A program made the translations under genes and the position numbers. Source: Paracoccus haematequi (lineage in GTDB: Bacteria > Pseudomonadota > Alphaproteobacteria > Rhodobacterales > Rhodobacteraceae). From it: a stretch of 64,000 nucleotides of DNA. Below the pieces are notes generated by a model, which was not told the origin of the DNA, did not search any database, and saw nothing but the letters and a program-made list of their open reading frames with translations. The stretch is taken from assembly GCF_900631945.1 (NCBI RefSeq), contig NZ_UZWE01000046.1, forward strand, positions 25,333 to 89,332, given 5' to 3'. Each line of letters begins with the position of its first letter. Position 1 is the first letter of the stretch. Positions 29,304 to 38,848 of this stretch are shown in pieces.

Positions 29304-30230
29304 TTAGTCGGTCGCGGCGGCCTCGGACAGCAGCAGGGCTTCGCTCTGGCGGCGGCGGAAGGCCTGGATTTCCTCCAGCACGAAATCGCGGAACACGGTC
29401 ACGCGGCGGGTCTGGCGCAGTTCCTCGGGATAGGCCAGGAACACCGGCACCTCGCCCGAATCCAGATTCGGCAGCACCCGCACCAGCCGCTTGTGGTCGG
29501 CGGTCAGGTAATCGGGCAGCACGCCGATCCCCAGATTGGCCAGAACGGCTTGCAGGACGCCGAAATAGTTGTTGACCGTCAGCGTCGATCCGATGTTCTG
29601 GGCCATGATTTCCTGCACCAGCCGCGCGCCCGCCGCGACCTGGGGCTGGTCGGGCTTCTGGCAGATCAGCCGATAGGGCGACAGGTCGGCGATGGTTTCG
29701 GGCACGCCCGCCTTGTCCAAATATTCCTGGGTCGCATAAAGGCGCATCCGCACGGAAAGCAGGCGACGGCGGATCAGATCGGACTGGCTGGGTTCCTTCA
29801 TGCGGATCGCCACGTCGGCCTCGCGCATGGGCAGATCCAGCACCCGTTCCTCCAGCATCAGATCGATCTTCAGGTCGGGATACTTGTCGTACAGCTTGAC
29901 CAGCTTGGGCGCCAGCCACAGCGTGCCGAAGCCGACTGTGGCCGTCACCTTCAATTCGCCGAAGACATGCTGTTCGCTGTCGCGGATTCGCGCCGAGGCT
30001 GTGTCCAGCTTGCGCGCCATCGAGGAGGTCGCCTCGAACAGCAGCTCGCCCTGCTCGGTCAGAATCAGTCCGCGCGCGTGGCGATGGAACAGGGTGGTTC
30101 CCAGCGATTCCTCCAGGGCGCGAATCTGCCGGCTGACCGCCGATTGCGACAGATGCAGCGTGTCGCCGGCATGGGTCAGGCTGCCCGCATCGGCAACCGC
30201 GTGAAATATTCTGAGCTTGTCCCAGTCCAT
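29304..30230 (-). CDS. LysR-family transcriptional regulator
   Basis: This 308-residue regulator has the N-terminal winged helix-turn-helix MDWDKLRIFHAVADAGSLTHAG...LSQSAVSRQIRALEESLG (residues 1-60) and an effector-binding domain from about residue 90 (VTATVGFGTLWLAPKL). It is transcribed divergently from the indolepyruvate ferredoxin oxidoreductase gene, with 148 bp between them containing two perfect inverted repeats. Control of that gene in response to an aromatic amino acid or keto acid is a reasonable inference. ATG 30230 matches the family start; the frame runs on 28 codons upstream. Confidence 0.9.
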   Translation of the reverse strand: MDWDKLRIFHAVADAGSLTHAGDTLHLSQSAVSRQIRALEESLGTTLFHRHARGLILTEQGELLFEATSSMARKLDTASARIRDSEQHVFGELKVTATVGFGTLWLAPKLVKLYDKYPDLKIDLMLEERVLDLPMREADVAIRMKEPSQSDLIRRRLLSVRMRLYATQEYLDKAGVPETIADLSPYRLICQKPDQPQVAAGARLVQEIMAQNIGSTLTVNNYFGVLQAVLANLGIGVLPDYLTADHKRLVRVLPNLDSGEVPVFLAYPEELRQTRRVTVFRDFVLEEIQAFRRRQSEALLLSEAAATD

Positions 30231-30257
30231 GCTGTTACAATCCTGCCGTGCCTGCCA

Positions 30258-30293
30258 TGCAATTTTTGCAGACCTATCCTGAATGCAGCATTC
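30258..30293. promoter_or_regulatory. Paired inverted repeats between LysR and indolepyruvate oxidoreductase genes
   Basis: TGCAA-TTT-TTGCA (30258-30270) fits the LysR T-N11-A box. GAATGC-A-GCATTC (30281-30293) is a second perfect palindrome. Their centres are 23 bp apart, about two helical turns, as expected for a tetrameric LysR regulator bound in a divergent promoter. Confidence 0.6.
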
Positions 30294-30378
30294 CGGCAAG
30301 CGAAAGCCGCACACGCAGTTTTTCCTTCGTCGGTCAGCAAACCTGACCTATAATGCGGGTGGTGGAGGAGACGTTTCA

Positions 30379-33300
30379 ATGAGCAAGCAAGAATTCTCGC
30401 TAGCCGACCGCTTTGACCTGACCAAGCCGCAGGTGCTGCTAAACGGCACTCAGGCCCTGGTGCGGCTGATGCTGATGCAGGCGGCGCGCGACAAGGCGGC
30501 GGGGCTGGACACGGCGGGGTTCGTGACCGGCTATCGCGGATCGCCGCTGGGGGGCGTCGATCTGGCGATGATGCGCGAAGGCAAGCGGCTGTCCGCGTCG
30601 AACATCCTGTTCCAGCCCGGCCTGAACGAGGATCTGGCCGCGACCGCCATCTGGGGCAGCCAGCAGGCGGAACTGCGCGGCGAAGGCAAATACGACGGCG
30701 TCTTCGCGCTGTGGTATGGCAAGGGGCCGGGCGTGGACCGTTCCGGCGACGTGATGCGCCATGCCAACATGGCGGGCACCTCGCCTCATGGCGGCGTCGT
30801 GATGGCGATGGGCGACGACCATACCGGCGAAAGCAGTTCCGTGCTGCACCAGTCGGACTGGGCGATGATCGACCGCTATATCCCGGTGCTGTCCCCTGCC
30901 GGGGTGCAGGAGATCCTGGATTACGGGCTGTATGCCTTTGCCCTGTCGCGCTTCGCGGGGGTCTGGACCGGCCTCAAGACCATGAAGGACACGGTCGAGG
31001 CGACCAGCGTCGTGAACGGCGATCCCTTCCGGCTGTCCTTCGTGACGCCCGACTTCACCATGCCCGAAGGCGGGCTGAACATCCGCCTGCACGACACGCC
31101 GGTGGCGTCCGAGGCGCGGATGATCGACTATAAACGCTGGGCGGCCGAGGCGTTTTCGCGCGCCAACAAGATCGACCACAAGGTCTGGGGCAAGCCCGGC
31201 GCCAAGATCGGCTTCGTCGCGGCGGGCAAGAACTGGCTGGATCTGGTCCACGCCCTGTCCCTGCTGGGCATCGACGAATCCGAGGCCGAACGGCTGGGCC
31301 TGACCACCTACAAGGTCGGGCAGACCTGGCCCTTGGACATGAAGTCCTTCCAGGAATGGTCGGAAACGCTGGAACTGATCGTCTGCGTCGAGGAAAAGCG
31401 CAAGCTGATCGAGGTTCAGTTGAAGGAAGCGATCTTCGACAACCGCCACGGCCGCCGCGTCCACGGCTGGAAGCACGACCGCACCGGCGCCGAACTGTTC
31501 CCGACCCGCTATGCCCTGGATCCGGTGATGATCGCCCAGAAGATCGGCGAGATCCTGATCGAGGAAGGCCGCGGCACCGACCACATCAAGGCCGGGCTGA
31601 CCCGCCTGTCCGAGGTGCGTCGCGCCGACAATGCGCCCGAAATCGCCACGCGCACGCCCTGGTTCTGTTCGGGCTGCCCGCACAACAGCTCGACCAAGCT
31701 GCCCGAGGGCAGCCGCGCCTATGCGGGCATCGGCTGCCATTACATGGTGCAGTGGATGGACCGCGAAACCACCGGCTTCACCCATATGGGCGGCGAGGGG
31801 GTGAACTGGGTGGGCGAGGCCCCGTTCAGCAAAAGAAAGCATGTGTTCCAGAATCTTGGCGACGGAACCTATAACCATTCCGGGTCTCTGGCAATCCGCG
31901 CGGCCATCGCGGCGGGCACCACCATCACCTATAAGATCCTGTTCAACGATGCCGTGGCGATGACCGGCGGCCAGCCGAACGAGGGCGGGCTGACGGCCCA
32001 GCAGATCGCCGAGGAACTGGTCGCGATGGGCGTGAAGCCCCTGGTCGTCGTCTATGACGAAAAGGAAGACATCGACCGCAAGCAGTTCCCGGCGGGCCTG
32101 CGCTTCGAGGAACGGGCCGAGTTGATGACCGTGCAGCGTGAACTGGCGGAAACCCAGGGCGTCAGCGCGATCCTCTATATCCAGACCTGCGCCGCCGAAA
32201 AGCGCCGCCGCCGCAAGCGCGGCACCTTTCCCGATCCCGACCGCCGCGTCTGGATCAACCCCGAGGTCTGCGAGGGCTGCGGCGATTGCGGCGTCCAGTC
32301 GAACTGCGTCTCCATCGTGCCGCTGGACACCGAACTGGGCCGCAAGCGCCAGATCGACCAGTCCTCCTGCAACAAGGATTATTCCTGCCTCAAGGGCTTC
32401 TGCCCCAGCTTCGTCACCGTCCAGGGCGGCAAGCTGAGGAAACCCCAGGCCGAGTCCTTCGACATCCCGGACCTGCCAAGCCCCGCCCTGCCCGCGATCA
32501 CCGGCACCCATAACGTCGTCATCACCGGCGTCGGCGGCACCGGGGTCGTGACCCTGGGCGCGGTGCTGGCCCAGGCCGCCCATATCGACGGCAAGGGCGC
32601 GGGCATGATGGAGATGGCGGGCCTGGCCCAGAAGGGCGGCGCGGTCCATATCCACCTGCGCCTGGCGAACCGCCCCGAGGACATCAGCGCCATCCGCGTC
32701 GCCGTGGGCGAGGCCGACTGCATCATCGGCGGCGATCTGGTGGTGACGGCGGGCGCCAAGACCATCGGGCTGATGACCACGGGTCGCACCGGCGCGGTGG
32801 TCAACGATCACGAAATCATCACCGGCGACTTCACTCGCCTGCGCGATTTCCGCGTGCCCTCGGACCAGTTGAAGGTCGCGCTGCAAGCGCGGCTGCGCGA
32901 CCGCGTGGCCTTCTTCGACGCCAACGACCTGGCGCTGCGGCTGCTGGGCGATTCGATCTATGCCAACATGCTGGTCCTGGGCGCGGCCTGGCAGCAGGGC
33001 CTGCTGCCGCTGTCGCTGGAGGCGATCATGCAGGCCATCGAGCTGAACGGCGCCAAGGTCGCGGAAAACCAGCGCGCCTTCCTTATCGGCCGCTGGGCCA
33101 TGGCCTTTCCCGACCAGACCCGCAAACCGGCCGAGCTGACGCAGCTTCCCCCGGACCCGGTGGCCTATCGCCAGGCGCGGCTGGTGGACTATCAGGGCAA
33201 GCGCCTGGCCCGGCGCTTCCGCAAGCTGGTCGATGCCGCCCCTGCCCCGCTGCGCGAAAGCGTCGCGCGCGGCTATTACAAGCTTCTGGCCTACAAGGAC

Positions 33301-33768
33301 GAATACGAGGTCGCGCGGCTGCACCTGACCACCGCCGAGCAGATCGCCGCGCAGTGGGACGGCGAGACGAAGCTGACCCTGCACCTCGCCCCGCCGATCC
33401 TGCCCGGCAAGGATGCCGACGGGCGCCCGAAAAAACGCGAATACGGCGAATGGATGCTGGGGGCCTTCAAGGTTCTGGCGCGGCTGAAAGTCCTGCGCGG
33501 CACGCCCTTCGACCCCTTCGGCTATACGGCCGAACGCCGCCATGAACGCGCCGCGATCCGCGAATACGAATCCGACATGCGCGAGGTTCTGGCGCGTGTC
33601 ACCGACGCCACCATGCCCATCGCCATCGAGCTTGCGGAACTGCCCCTGACCGTGCGCGGCTATGGCCCGGTCAAGGAACAGGCTGCGGCGCAGGCGGCCG
33701 CCCGGCGGGCCGAACTGCTGGCGCAATTCCGCAGCGGCCAGGCGCCCTTGCAGCAGGCCGCCGAATGA
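30379..33768 (+). CDS. Indolepyruvate ferredoxin oxidoreductase (fused alpha/gamma type)
   Basis: This 1,129-residue thiamine-pyrophosphate enzyme oxidatively decarboxylates aryl-pyruvates to acyl-CoA and reduces ferredoxin. The N-terminal third has [16 protein letters not shown] and [18 protein letters not shown]-binding region follows mid-protein with [17 protein letters not shown] and [16 protein letters not shown] cluster-binding segment is at about 655-705 ([13 protein letters not shown] and [13 protein letters not shown]). The C-terminal gamma domain begins [19 protein letters not shown]. The single-chain architecture is usual in alpha- and betaproteobacteria. It is divergent from a LysR regulator. 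Confidence 0.92.
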   Translation: MSKQEFSLADRFDLTKPQVLLNGTQALVRLMLMQAARDKAAGLDTAGFVTGYRGSPLGGVDLAMMREGKRLSASNILFQPGLNEDLAATAIWGSQQAELRGEGKYDGVFALWYGKGPGVDRSGDVMRHANMAGTSPHGGVVMAMGDDHTGESSSVLHQSDWAMIDRYIPVLSPAGVQEILDYGLYAFALSRFAGVWTGLKTMKDTVEATSVVNGDPFRLSFVTPDFTMPEGGLNIRLHDTPVASEARMIDYKRWAAEAFSRANKIDHKVWGKPGAKIGFVAAGKNWLDLVHALSLLGIDESEAERLGLTTYKVGQTWPLDMKSFQEWSETLELIVCVEEKRKLIEVQLKEAIFDNRHGRRVHGWKHDRTGAELFPTRYALDPVMIAQKIGEILIEEGRGTDHIKAGLTRLSEVRRADNAPEIATRTPWFCSGCPHNSSTKLPEGSRAYAGIGCHYMVQWMDRETTGFTHMGGEGVNWVGEAPFSKRKHVFQNLGDGTYNHSGSLAIRAAIAAGTTITYKILFNDAVAMTGGQPNEGGLTAQQIAEELVAMGVKPLVVVYDEKEDIDRKQFPAGLRFEERAELMTVQRELAETQGVSAILYIQTCAAEKRRRRKRGTFPDPDRRVWINPEVCEGCGDCGVQSNCVSIVPLDTELGRKRQIDQSSCNKDYSCLKGFCPSFVTVQGGKLRKPQAESFDIPDLPSPALPAITGTHNVVITGVGGTGVVTLGAVLAQAAHIDGKGAGMMEMAGLAQKGGAVHIHLRLANRPEDISAIRVAVGEADCIIGGDLVVTAGAKTIGLMTTGRTGAVVNDHEIITGDFTRLRDFRVPSDQLKVALQARLRDRVAFFDANDLALRLLGDSIYANMLVLGAAWQQGLLPLSLEAIMQAIELNGAKVAENQRAFLIGRWAMAFPDQTRKPAELTQLPPDPVAYRQARLVDYQGKRLARRFRKLVDAAPAPLRESVARGYYKLLAYKDEYEVARLHLTTAEQIAAQWDGETKLTLHLAPPILPGKDADGRPKKREYGEWMLGAFKVLARLKVLRGTPFDPFGYTAERRHERAAIREYESDMREVLARVTDATMPIAIELAELPLTVRGYGPVKEQAAAQAAARRAELLAQFRSGQAPLQQAAE

Positions 33769-33807
33769 CGACTTTGGTCGGCGACCTGATCTAAGTCATT
33801 CCAAACC

Positions 33808-33839
33808 GTCGCGATGCGCCTTAAAACGGGCGTCGCGAC
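33808..33839. terminator. Hairpin between ior and murI
   Basis: GTCGCGA (33808-33814) and CGCC pair with GGCG and TCGCGAC (33833-33839), leaving a small bulge and an AT-rich loop. It lies 40 bases after the oxidoreductase stop and 17 before murI. No T-run follows, so it could terminate weakly or act in the murI leader. Confidence 0.4.
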
Positions 33840-33856
33840 AGGCGGGGAATGGCATC

Positions 33857-34669
33857 ATGGCGGTAGGCGTTTTCGATTCGGGTCTTGGCGGGCTGACGGT
33901 CCATCAGGCCATCGCCGCCCGGCTGCCCGACCTGCCCCTGGTCTATCTGGGCGACAACAGCCACACGCCCTATGGCACGCGCACCGCCGACGACATCTTC
34001 GACCTGACCTGCGCGGGCGTGGAACGGCTGTGGCAGGAAGGCTGCGACCTGGTAATCCTGGCCTGCAACACCGCCAGCGCCGCCGCGCTGAAGCGGATGC
34101 AGGAAACCTGGCTGCCCGCAGACAAGCGCGTCCTTGGCGTCTTCGTGCCGATGATCGAAGCGCTGACCGAACGCCGCTGGGGCGACAATTCGCCGCCCCG
34201 AGAGGTCGCGGTCAAGCATGTCGCCCTGTTCGCCACCCCCGCCACCGTCGCCAGCCGCGCCTTCCAGCGGGAACTGGCCTTCCGCGCGGTCGGCGTCGAT
34301 GTCGAGGCGCAGCCTTGCGGCGGCGTGGTCGATGCCATTGAAATGGGCGACGAAATCCTGGCCGAGGCGCTTGTGGCATCCCATGTCGAGGCGCTGCTGC
34401 GGCGGATGCCCCATCCCGAGGCGGCGATCCTGGGCTGCACTCATTACCCGCTGGTTCAGGACGCGTTCCAGAAGGCGCTTGGCCCGAACGTCAAGGTTTT
34501 CAGCCAGGCGGGGCTGGTCGCCGAAAGCCTGGCCGACTATCTGAAACGCAGGCCGGAATTCCTGGGGTCGGGGACGGATTCGAAATATCTGACGACCGGC
34601 GACCCGGTTCGCGTGTCGGGCAAGGCCACGCAGTTCCTGCGCCGCCCGATCCGCTTCGAGGCAGCATGA
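33857..34669 (+). CDS. murI: Glutamate racemase
   Basis: MurI makes D-glutamate for peptidoglycan. The 270-residue protein shows [13 protein letters not shown] at the N-terminus, [10 protein letters not shown], the first catalytic Cys in [12 protein letters not shown] and the second in [25 protein letters not shown] segment lies between them. An in-frame upstream extension is ignored: ATG 33857 has a GGGGA ribosome site 8 bases away and matches the family start. ccmE follows after 10 bases, so the two are probably cotranscribed. Confidence 0.94.
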   Translation: MAVGVFDSGLGGLTVHQAIAARLPDLPLVYLGDNSHTPYGTRTADDIFDLTCAGVERLWQEGCDLVILACNTASAAALKRMQETWLPADKRVLGVFVPMIEALTERRWGDNSPPREVAVKHVALFATPATVASRAFQRELAFRAVGVDVEAQPCGGVVDAIEMGDEILAEALVASHVEALLRRMPHPEAAILGCTHYPLVQDAFQKALGPNVKVFSQAGLVAESLADYLKRRPEFLGSGTDSKYLTTGDPVRVSGKATQFLRRPIRFEAA

Positions 34670-34679
34670 GGTTATCGCC

Positions 34680-35138
34680 ATGGCAGGCATGAAATCCCTG
34701 AAGAAACGCCGTCGCATCCAGGTGATCGTCGCGGCCGCCGTGGCCCTGGTGATCGCGGTCGGGCTGATCGGATACGGCTTTCGCGACGGCATCAACCTGT
34801 ACCGCTCGCCCATGCAGCTGGCCGAGGCCGCGCCAGATCCCGACGAATATTTCCAGCTGGGCGGGCTGGTGAAGGAAGGCTCGATCGTCAACCGCGACGG
34901 GGTAGAGTTCGATTTCGTCATCACCGACGGCGCGGCGGAAATTCCCGTCAGCTATGTCGGCCGCGACCCGCGTCCCGACCTGTTCACGGAAGGCCAAGGC
35001 ACCATCGCGAAGGGATATTACCGCAACGGCCGCTTCGAGGCCCGCGATCTGCTGGCCAAGCATGACGAGACCTATATGCCGAAAGAGGTCATGGACACGC
35101 TGAAGGAAACCGGCGTGTATCAGGATCCGAACAGCTAG
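34680..35138 (+). CDS. ccmE: Cytochrome c maturation heme chaperone CcmE
   Basis: CcmE covalently binds heme in the periplasm and hands it to CcmF. The 152-residue protein has a basic N-terminus (KSLKKRRR), a transmembrane anchor at about 13-33, an OB-fold domain (FQLGGLVKEGSI, VEFDFVITDG) and the heme-attachment motif AKHDETYMP, with His128 and Tyr132. It lies downstream of murI, separate from ccmF-ccmH at 21-23 kb. The murI stop (TGAGG) supplies its ribosome site. Confidence 0.96.
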   Translation: MAGMKSLKKRRRIQVIVAAAVALVIAVGLIGYGFRDGINLYRSPMQLAEAAPDPDEYFQLGGLVKEGSIVNRDGVEFDFVITDGAAEIPVSYVGRDPRPDLFTEGQGTIAKGYYRNGRFEARDLLAKHDETYMPKEVMDTLKETGVYQDPNS

Positions 35139-35211
35139 GGCGACATCGGCGGGGCGGACGCTGGCCGGCCGTTGAAGGCCCGGCGGTTGGCGACGGAAGG
35201 CGCATCGTTCG

Positions 35212-35231
35212 GCGAAGGCGAGGGCCTTCGC
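35212..35231. terminator. Hairpin downstream of the TetR gene
   Basis: GCGAAGGC (35212-35219) and GCCTTCGC (35224-35231) form a perfect 8-bp stem with a 4-base loop, 3 bases beyond the TetR stop on the minus strand. It sits in the 97-bp gap between the convergent ccmE and TetR genes and could serve both. There is no clear T-run. Confidence 0.45.
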
Positions 35232-35234
35232 GCG

Positions 35235-35792
35235 TCAACTGTCAGGACAGCCATCGCTGTCCAACAACCCGCCGATATCCGCGAACACCGCCTGCCATTC
35301 CGCATCCTCCAACGGCATGAAGCGCAGGAAATGCAGCAGGAACGCTCCTTCGCAGGCCAGGAAGGCCAGCCGCGCGCGGCGGCTTTCCGGGGTATCCGCA
35401 TCCAGCCCCGCCAGCCTGTCCCGATACCACTGTCGGGTCGAGGCCAGATGCTCGGGCGTCTGCATCAGCCCCGCCATCAGGCTGGCGGCCTTGGTCATCG
35501 ACACCTCGTCCGCCTCTCGCGTCGCCGCCAGATGCGCGCGGATCCGCTGCATCCCATCCGCATCGGGACCGGCGACCGCCGCGAACTTCGCGTCATAGTC
35601 GCGGTTCCAGCGCGTGAACATCGCATCGATGATGTCGTCCTTGGTCCCGAAGGCGTATTGCACCCCGCCCTTGGTGATCCCGCAGGCGCGGGCCAGCGCG
35701 TCGATGGTCAGCGCCGAGGCCCCCTGGTTGCGGACGATCTCCTCGGCCGCGTCCAGCAGCCTTTCGCGGTCGATGCTGCGCGGTCTTGCCAT
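35235..35792 (-). CDS. TetR-family transcriptional repressor
   Basis: This 185-residue protein has the TetR DNA-binding domain at residues 1-50 (RERLLDAAEEIVRNQGASALTIDALARACGITKGGVQYAFGTKDDII) and a C-terminal ligand domain of the TetR_C_6 style (LACEGAFLLHFLRFMPL). It is divergent from an MFS drug-efflux gene, with a perfect 12-bp palindrome in the 85-bp gap. It most likely represses the transporter and itself until an inducer, probably a substrate of the pump, binds. Confidence 0.92.
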   Translation of the reverse strand: MARPRSIDRERLLDAAEEIVRNQGASALTIDALARACGITKGGVQYAFGTKDDIIDAMFTRWNRDYDAKFAAVAGPDADGMQRIRAHLAATREADEVSMTKAASLMAGLMQTPEHLASTRQWYRDRLAGLDADTPESRRARLAFLACEGAFLLHFLRFMPLEDAEWQAVFADIGGLLDSDGCPDS

Positions 35793-35810
35793 GTCGCCCC
35801 TTCCGTTTCC

Positions 35811-35822
35811 ATACGATCGTAT
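35811..35822. promoter_or_regulatory. TetR operator candidate
   Basis: ATACGATCGTAT is a perfect 12-bp palindrome centred 24 bp upstream of the TetR start and about 61 bp upstream of the MFS start, in the only gap between the divergent genes. It overlaps an AT-rich stretch (ATTTAAA) that could be a -10 region. Confidence 0.7.
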
Positions 35823-35877
35823 TTAAACTGATCGCCTGCGACTCGCCACCCCGCCGCGCTTCATTTTCAGGTGAGAC

Positions 35878-37365
35878 ATGACCGCCCGTTCCCCCTGGCT
35901 TGTGCTGGCCATCGTATCGACCGCGCTGTTCCTGATCGTCATCGACATGACGGTGCTTTACACGGCGCTGCCGACATTGACGCGCGACCTGGACGCCTCG
36001 GCTACGGAGAAGCTGTGGATCGTCAATGCCTATTCGCTGGTGGTGGCCGGTCTGCTGCCGGGCGCGGGGGCGCTTGGCGACCGCTTCGGGCACCGGCGGA
36101 TGTTCATGATCGGGCTGGTGATCTTCGGTCTGGCCTCGCTGGCGGCGGGGTTCGCGCCGTCCTCGGCGATGTTGATCGCGGCGCGCGCGGCCCTGGCGGT
36201 GGGCGCGGCGGCGATGATGCCCGCCACGCTGTCGATCATCCGCCACAGCTTCGACGACCCCGATCAGCGCGCCCTGGCCATCGGCATCTGGGCGGCGGTG
36301 GCATCCGGCGGGGCGGCGCTTGGCCCGGTGATCGGCGGCGCGCTGTTGCAGCATTTCCACTGGGGCGCGGTATTCCTGATCAACCTGCCGGTGGTCCTGG
36401 CGGCGCTGCCGCTGACGCTGGCCTTCGTGCCCAGGGGCCAGGCCCACGGGCACCATCCCTTCGATCCGGTCGGATCGGTGCAGGCCCTGGTCGGGCTGGT
36501 CGGGCTGACGCTTGCGATCAAGGAGATCGCCAAGCCCGATCCCTCGGTCCTGGTGCTGGTCCTGTCCGCGACGGTGGGCGCGGCGGCCCTGGCGCTGTTC
36601 CTGCGCCGCCTTCGCCGCAGCGCCAGCCCGATGATCGACCTGACGCTGTTCCGCGACCCGCGCTTTTCGGGCGGCGTGATCGGGGCCGTCGTGTCCGCCG
36701 CAACGCTGCTGGGGGTCGAACTGGTCATCACGCAGCGCCTGCAACTGGTCCAGGGGATGACGCCGCTGCAAGCCGGGCTGTTCATCCTGCCTATTCCGCT
36801 GGCGGCTTTCGTGGCGGGGCCGGTCGCGGGCCTCCTGTTGGGCCGGGTCCGCGCGGGCGTCCTGCTGTCCGCGACACTGGCGATCAGCGGGACGGGCATC
36901 CTGATCTATTGGGCGGGTTTCGGCCAGACCTGGGTCGAGCTTGCCAGCTTCGCCATCATGGGCGCGGGCATCGGGGCGGCGATGACGGCGGCATCGTCCG
37001 CGATCATGCTGAACGCGCCCGCCGACCGGGCGGGCATGGCCGCCTCGGTCGAGGAAGTGTCCTATGAACTGGGCGGCGCGCTTGGCATCGCCATGCTGGG
37101 CAGCCTGATGGCGGGCGTCTACAGCGCCAGCTTCGCGGCCGCAGGCGGATCGGGGGCCCAGGCGCGGGATTCCCTGGACGGCGCCCTGGCCCTGGCCGCG
37201 ACCCTGCCCGCGCCCCAGGCGGACACCCTGCTGGCCCTTGCCAATGCCGCCTTCGACCGCGCCACGGGCGCGGTGGCCCTTGCGGCGGGACTGGTGCTGC
37301 TGGGGGCGGCCTTGTGGATCGGCCGCATCAACCGCGCGGGCAGGACGATCCAGCAGAGCGCTTGA
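35878..37365 (+). CDS. MFS multidrug efflux transporter, DHA2 family (QacA/SmvA-like)
   Basis: This 495-residue integral membrane protein has about 14 transmembrane helices, the DHA2 layout. Motif A-like GALGDRFGHRRMFMIGL lies at about 60-78, motif C-like VASGGAALGPVIGGALLQ at about 139-157, and the first helix carries the D1 motif IDMTVLYTALPTL. Family members export cationic dyes, biocides and antibiotics using proton motive force. ATG 35878 has an AGGTGAG ribosome site. It is divergent from and probably repressed by the adjacent TetR protein. Confidence 0.92.
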   Translation: MTARSPWLVLAIVSTALFLIVIDMTVLYTALPTLTRDLDASATEKLWIVNAYSLVVAGLLPGAGALGDRFGHRRMFMIGLVIFGLASLAAGFAPSSAMLIAARAALAVGAAAMMPATLSIIRHSFDDPDQRALAIGIWAAVASGGAALGPVIGGALLQHFHWGAVFLINLPVVLAALPLTLAFVPRGQAHGHHPFDPVGSVQALVGLVGLTLAIKEIAKPDPSVLVLVLSATVGAAALALFLRRLRRSASPMIDLTLFRDPRFSGGVIGAVVSAATLLGVELVITQRLQLVQGMTPLQAGLFILPIPLAAFVAGPVAGLLLGRVRAGVLLSATLAISGTGILIYWAGFGQTWVELASFAIMGAGIGAAMTAASSAIMLNAPADRAGMAASVEEVSYELGGALGIAMLGSLMAGVYSASFAAAGGSGAQARDSLDGALALAATLPAPQADTLLALANAAFDRATGAVALAAGLVLLGAALWIGRINRAGRTIQQSA

Positions 37366-37396
37366 CGCCCGGCAGGGCGCGGGGCAAGCAATCCCC

Positions 37397-38848
37397 ATGA
37401 TCGACCTTCGCCCCGTGGCCCATCCGATCGGCAAGATCATCGTGACCCTGGGGGTTTCGATGCTGTCGCCGATGCTGGTGGACTGGTGGCACGGCGATCC
37501 GCATTGGGTCGTCTTTCTGCAATGCGCGGCGCTGACCACCGTCGCGGGCACGCTGGTCTCGGTCGCGACCTGGGGCGATTACAAAAGCCTGTCGATCCAG
37601 CAGGCCTTCCTGCTGACCTCGGGCCTGTGGGCGGTGCTGCCGGTCTTCGGCGCCCTGCCCTTCATGCTGGGTCAGCCCGACGCCAGCTTCACCGACGCCT
37701 ATTTCGAGGCGATGTCGGGCGTCACCACCACCGGCACCACCGCCTTTCCCGAACTGGACGGCCTGCCGCGCGGCACCCATCTGTGGCGCGCCATCCTGCA
37801 CTGGATCGGCGGGCTGGGGATCGTCGTCGTCGCCATGGTGTTCCTGCCGATCATGAAGGTCGGCGGGATGCAGTTCTTCCGGTCCGAGGGCTTCGACACC
37901 CTGGGCAAGATCATGCCCCGCGCCGGAGAGATCGCGGCCGAGATGACGCGGATCTACATCATGCTGACCGGCTTCTGCACGATCACCTATCTGCTGCTGG
38001 GCATGAACGGCTTCGACGCCATCGTGCAAGCCTTCGGCACGGTGTCCACCGGGGGATTTTCCAACTACGACGCCAGCTTCGGAGCTTTCCTGGGTCCGCT
38101 GGAATGGGCGGCGTCGTTCTTCATGATCCTGGCCTCGATCCCCTTCATCCGGCTGGTCCAGGGGATGCGGGGGGATTTCACGCCGATCTGGCGGGATCTG
38201 CAAATCCGCGCCTATCTGCGCTGGATACTCTCAGCCTGCGCGATCATCGTCGCCTATCGCGTGATCTTCCTGCGCCATCAGGGCAACATCGTCGACATCA
38301 CGCGCGAGACGGTGTTCAACACGATCTCGACCTTTTCGGGCACCGGGTTCTTTTCCACGGACGTGATGACCTGGGGCCACCTGCCCATCGCCATCCTGAT
38401 CATCTGCGGGCTGATCGGCGGCTGCACCGGCTCGACCGCCTGTTCGGTCAAGGTGTTCCGCTATCTGGTGCTGTTCCAGGCTGTGCGCGCGCAGTTGCGC
38501 CGGATGCATTCGCCCCACCGGGTCTATGCCCTGCGCTACGAGGGCCGCCCGCTGGACCAGGACGTGATCGATTCCGTGATGGCCTTCTTCACGCTGTTCA
38601 TGCTGACCTTCGGGCTGCTGATCGTGGGCCTGTCGCTGACCGGCCTGCACCCCCGCACCGCCCTGACCGGCGCCTGGACCGCCATCGCCAATATCGGCCC
38701 CGTCTGGGGACCGGAGATCACCGCCAACGGTTCGGTCGCCGAATTTCCCGAAGCCGCCAAATGGCTGATGACGCTGGGCATGTATCTAGGCCGGCTGGAA
38801 CTGGTGTCGGTGCTGGTCCTGCTGCTGCCGCGGTTCTGGCGGGGCTAG
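37397..38848 (+). CDS. trkH: Potassium uptake protein TrkH family
   Basis: This 483-residue channel-like subunit takes up potassium through the inner membrane. The four pore loops are visible: EAMSGVTTTGTTAF, FGTVSTGGFSNYDASFG, ISTFSGTGFFSTD and IANIGPVWGPEI. Two-helix repeats surround each. GGCTGSTACSVKVFR matches the gating region. The cytoplasmic regulator trkA is not in the window. It starts 31 bases after the MFS gene, so cotranscription is possible. Its TAG stop overlaps that of the convergent LuxR-type gene in CTAG (38845-38848). Confidence 0.94.
   Translation: MIDLRPVAHPIGKIIVTLGVSMLSPMLVDWWHGDPHWVVFLQCAALTTVAGTLVSVATWGDYKSLSIQQAFLLTSGLWAVLPVFGALPFMLGQPDASFTDAYFEAMSGVTTTGTTAFPELDGLPRGTHLWRAILHWIGGLGIVVVAMVFLPIMKVGGMQFFRSEGFDTLGKIMPRAGEIAAEMTRIYIMLTGFCTITYLLLGMNGFDAIVQAFGTVSTGGFSNYDASFGAFLGPLEWAASFFMILASIPFIRLVQGMRGDFTPIWRDLQIRAYLRWILSACAIIVAYRVIFLRHQGNIVDITRETVFNTISTFSGTGFFSTDVMTWGHLPIAILIICGLIGGCTGSTACSVKVFRYLVLFQAVRAQLRRMHSPHRVYALRYEGRPLDQDVIDSVMAFFTLFMLTFGLLIVGLSLTGLHPRTALTGAWTAIANIGPVWGPEITANGSVAEFPEAAKWLMTLGMYLGRLELVSVLVLLLPRFWRG

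Noticed and set aside
29149..29307. A 52-codon plus-strand ORF (MSDYADHRLRR...) preceded by GGGAGGTAGAAGGTG.
   Set aside because: The strong ribosome-site look-alike is the complement of the CCUCC stretch of the predicted small RNA; the ORF is Arg-rich, matches no family I know, has no promoter and lies antisense to a better-supported transcript.
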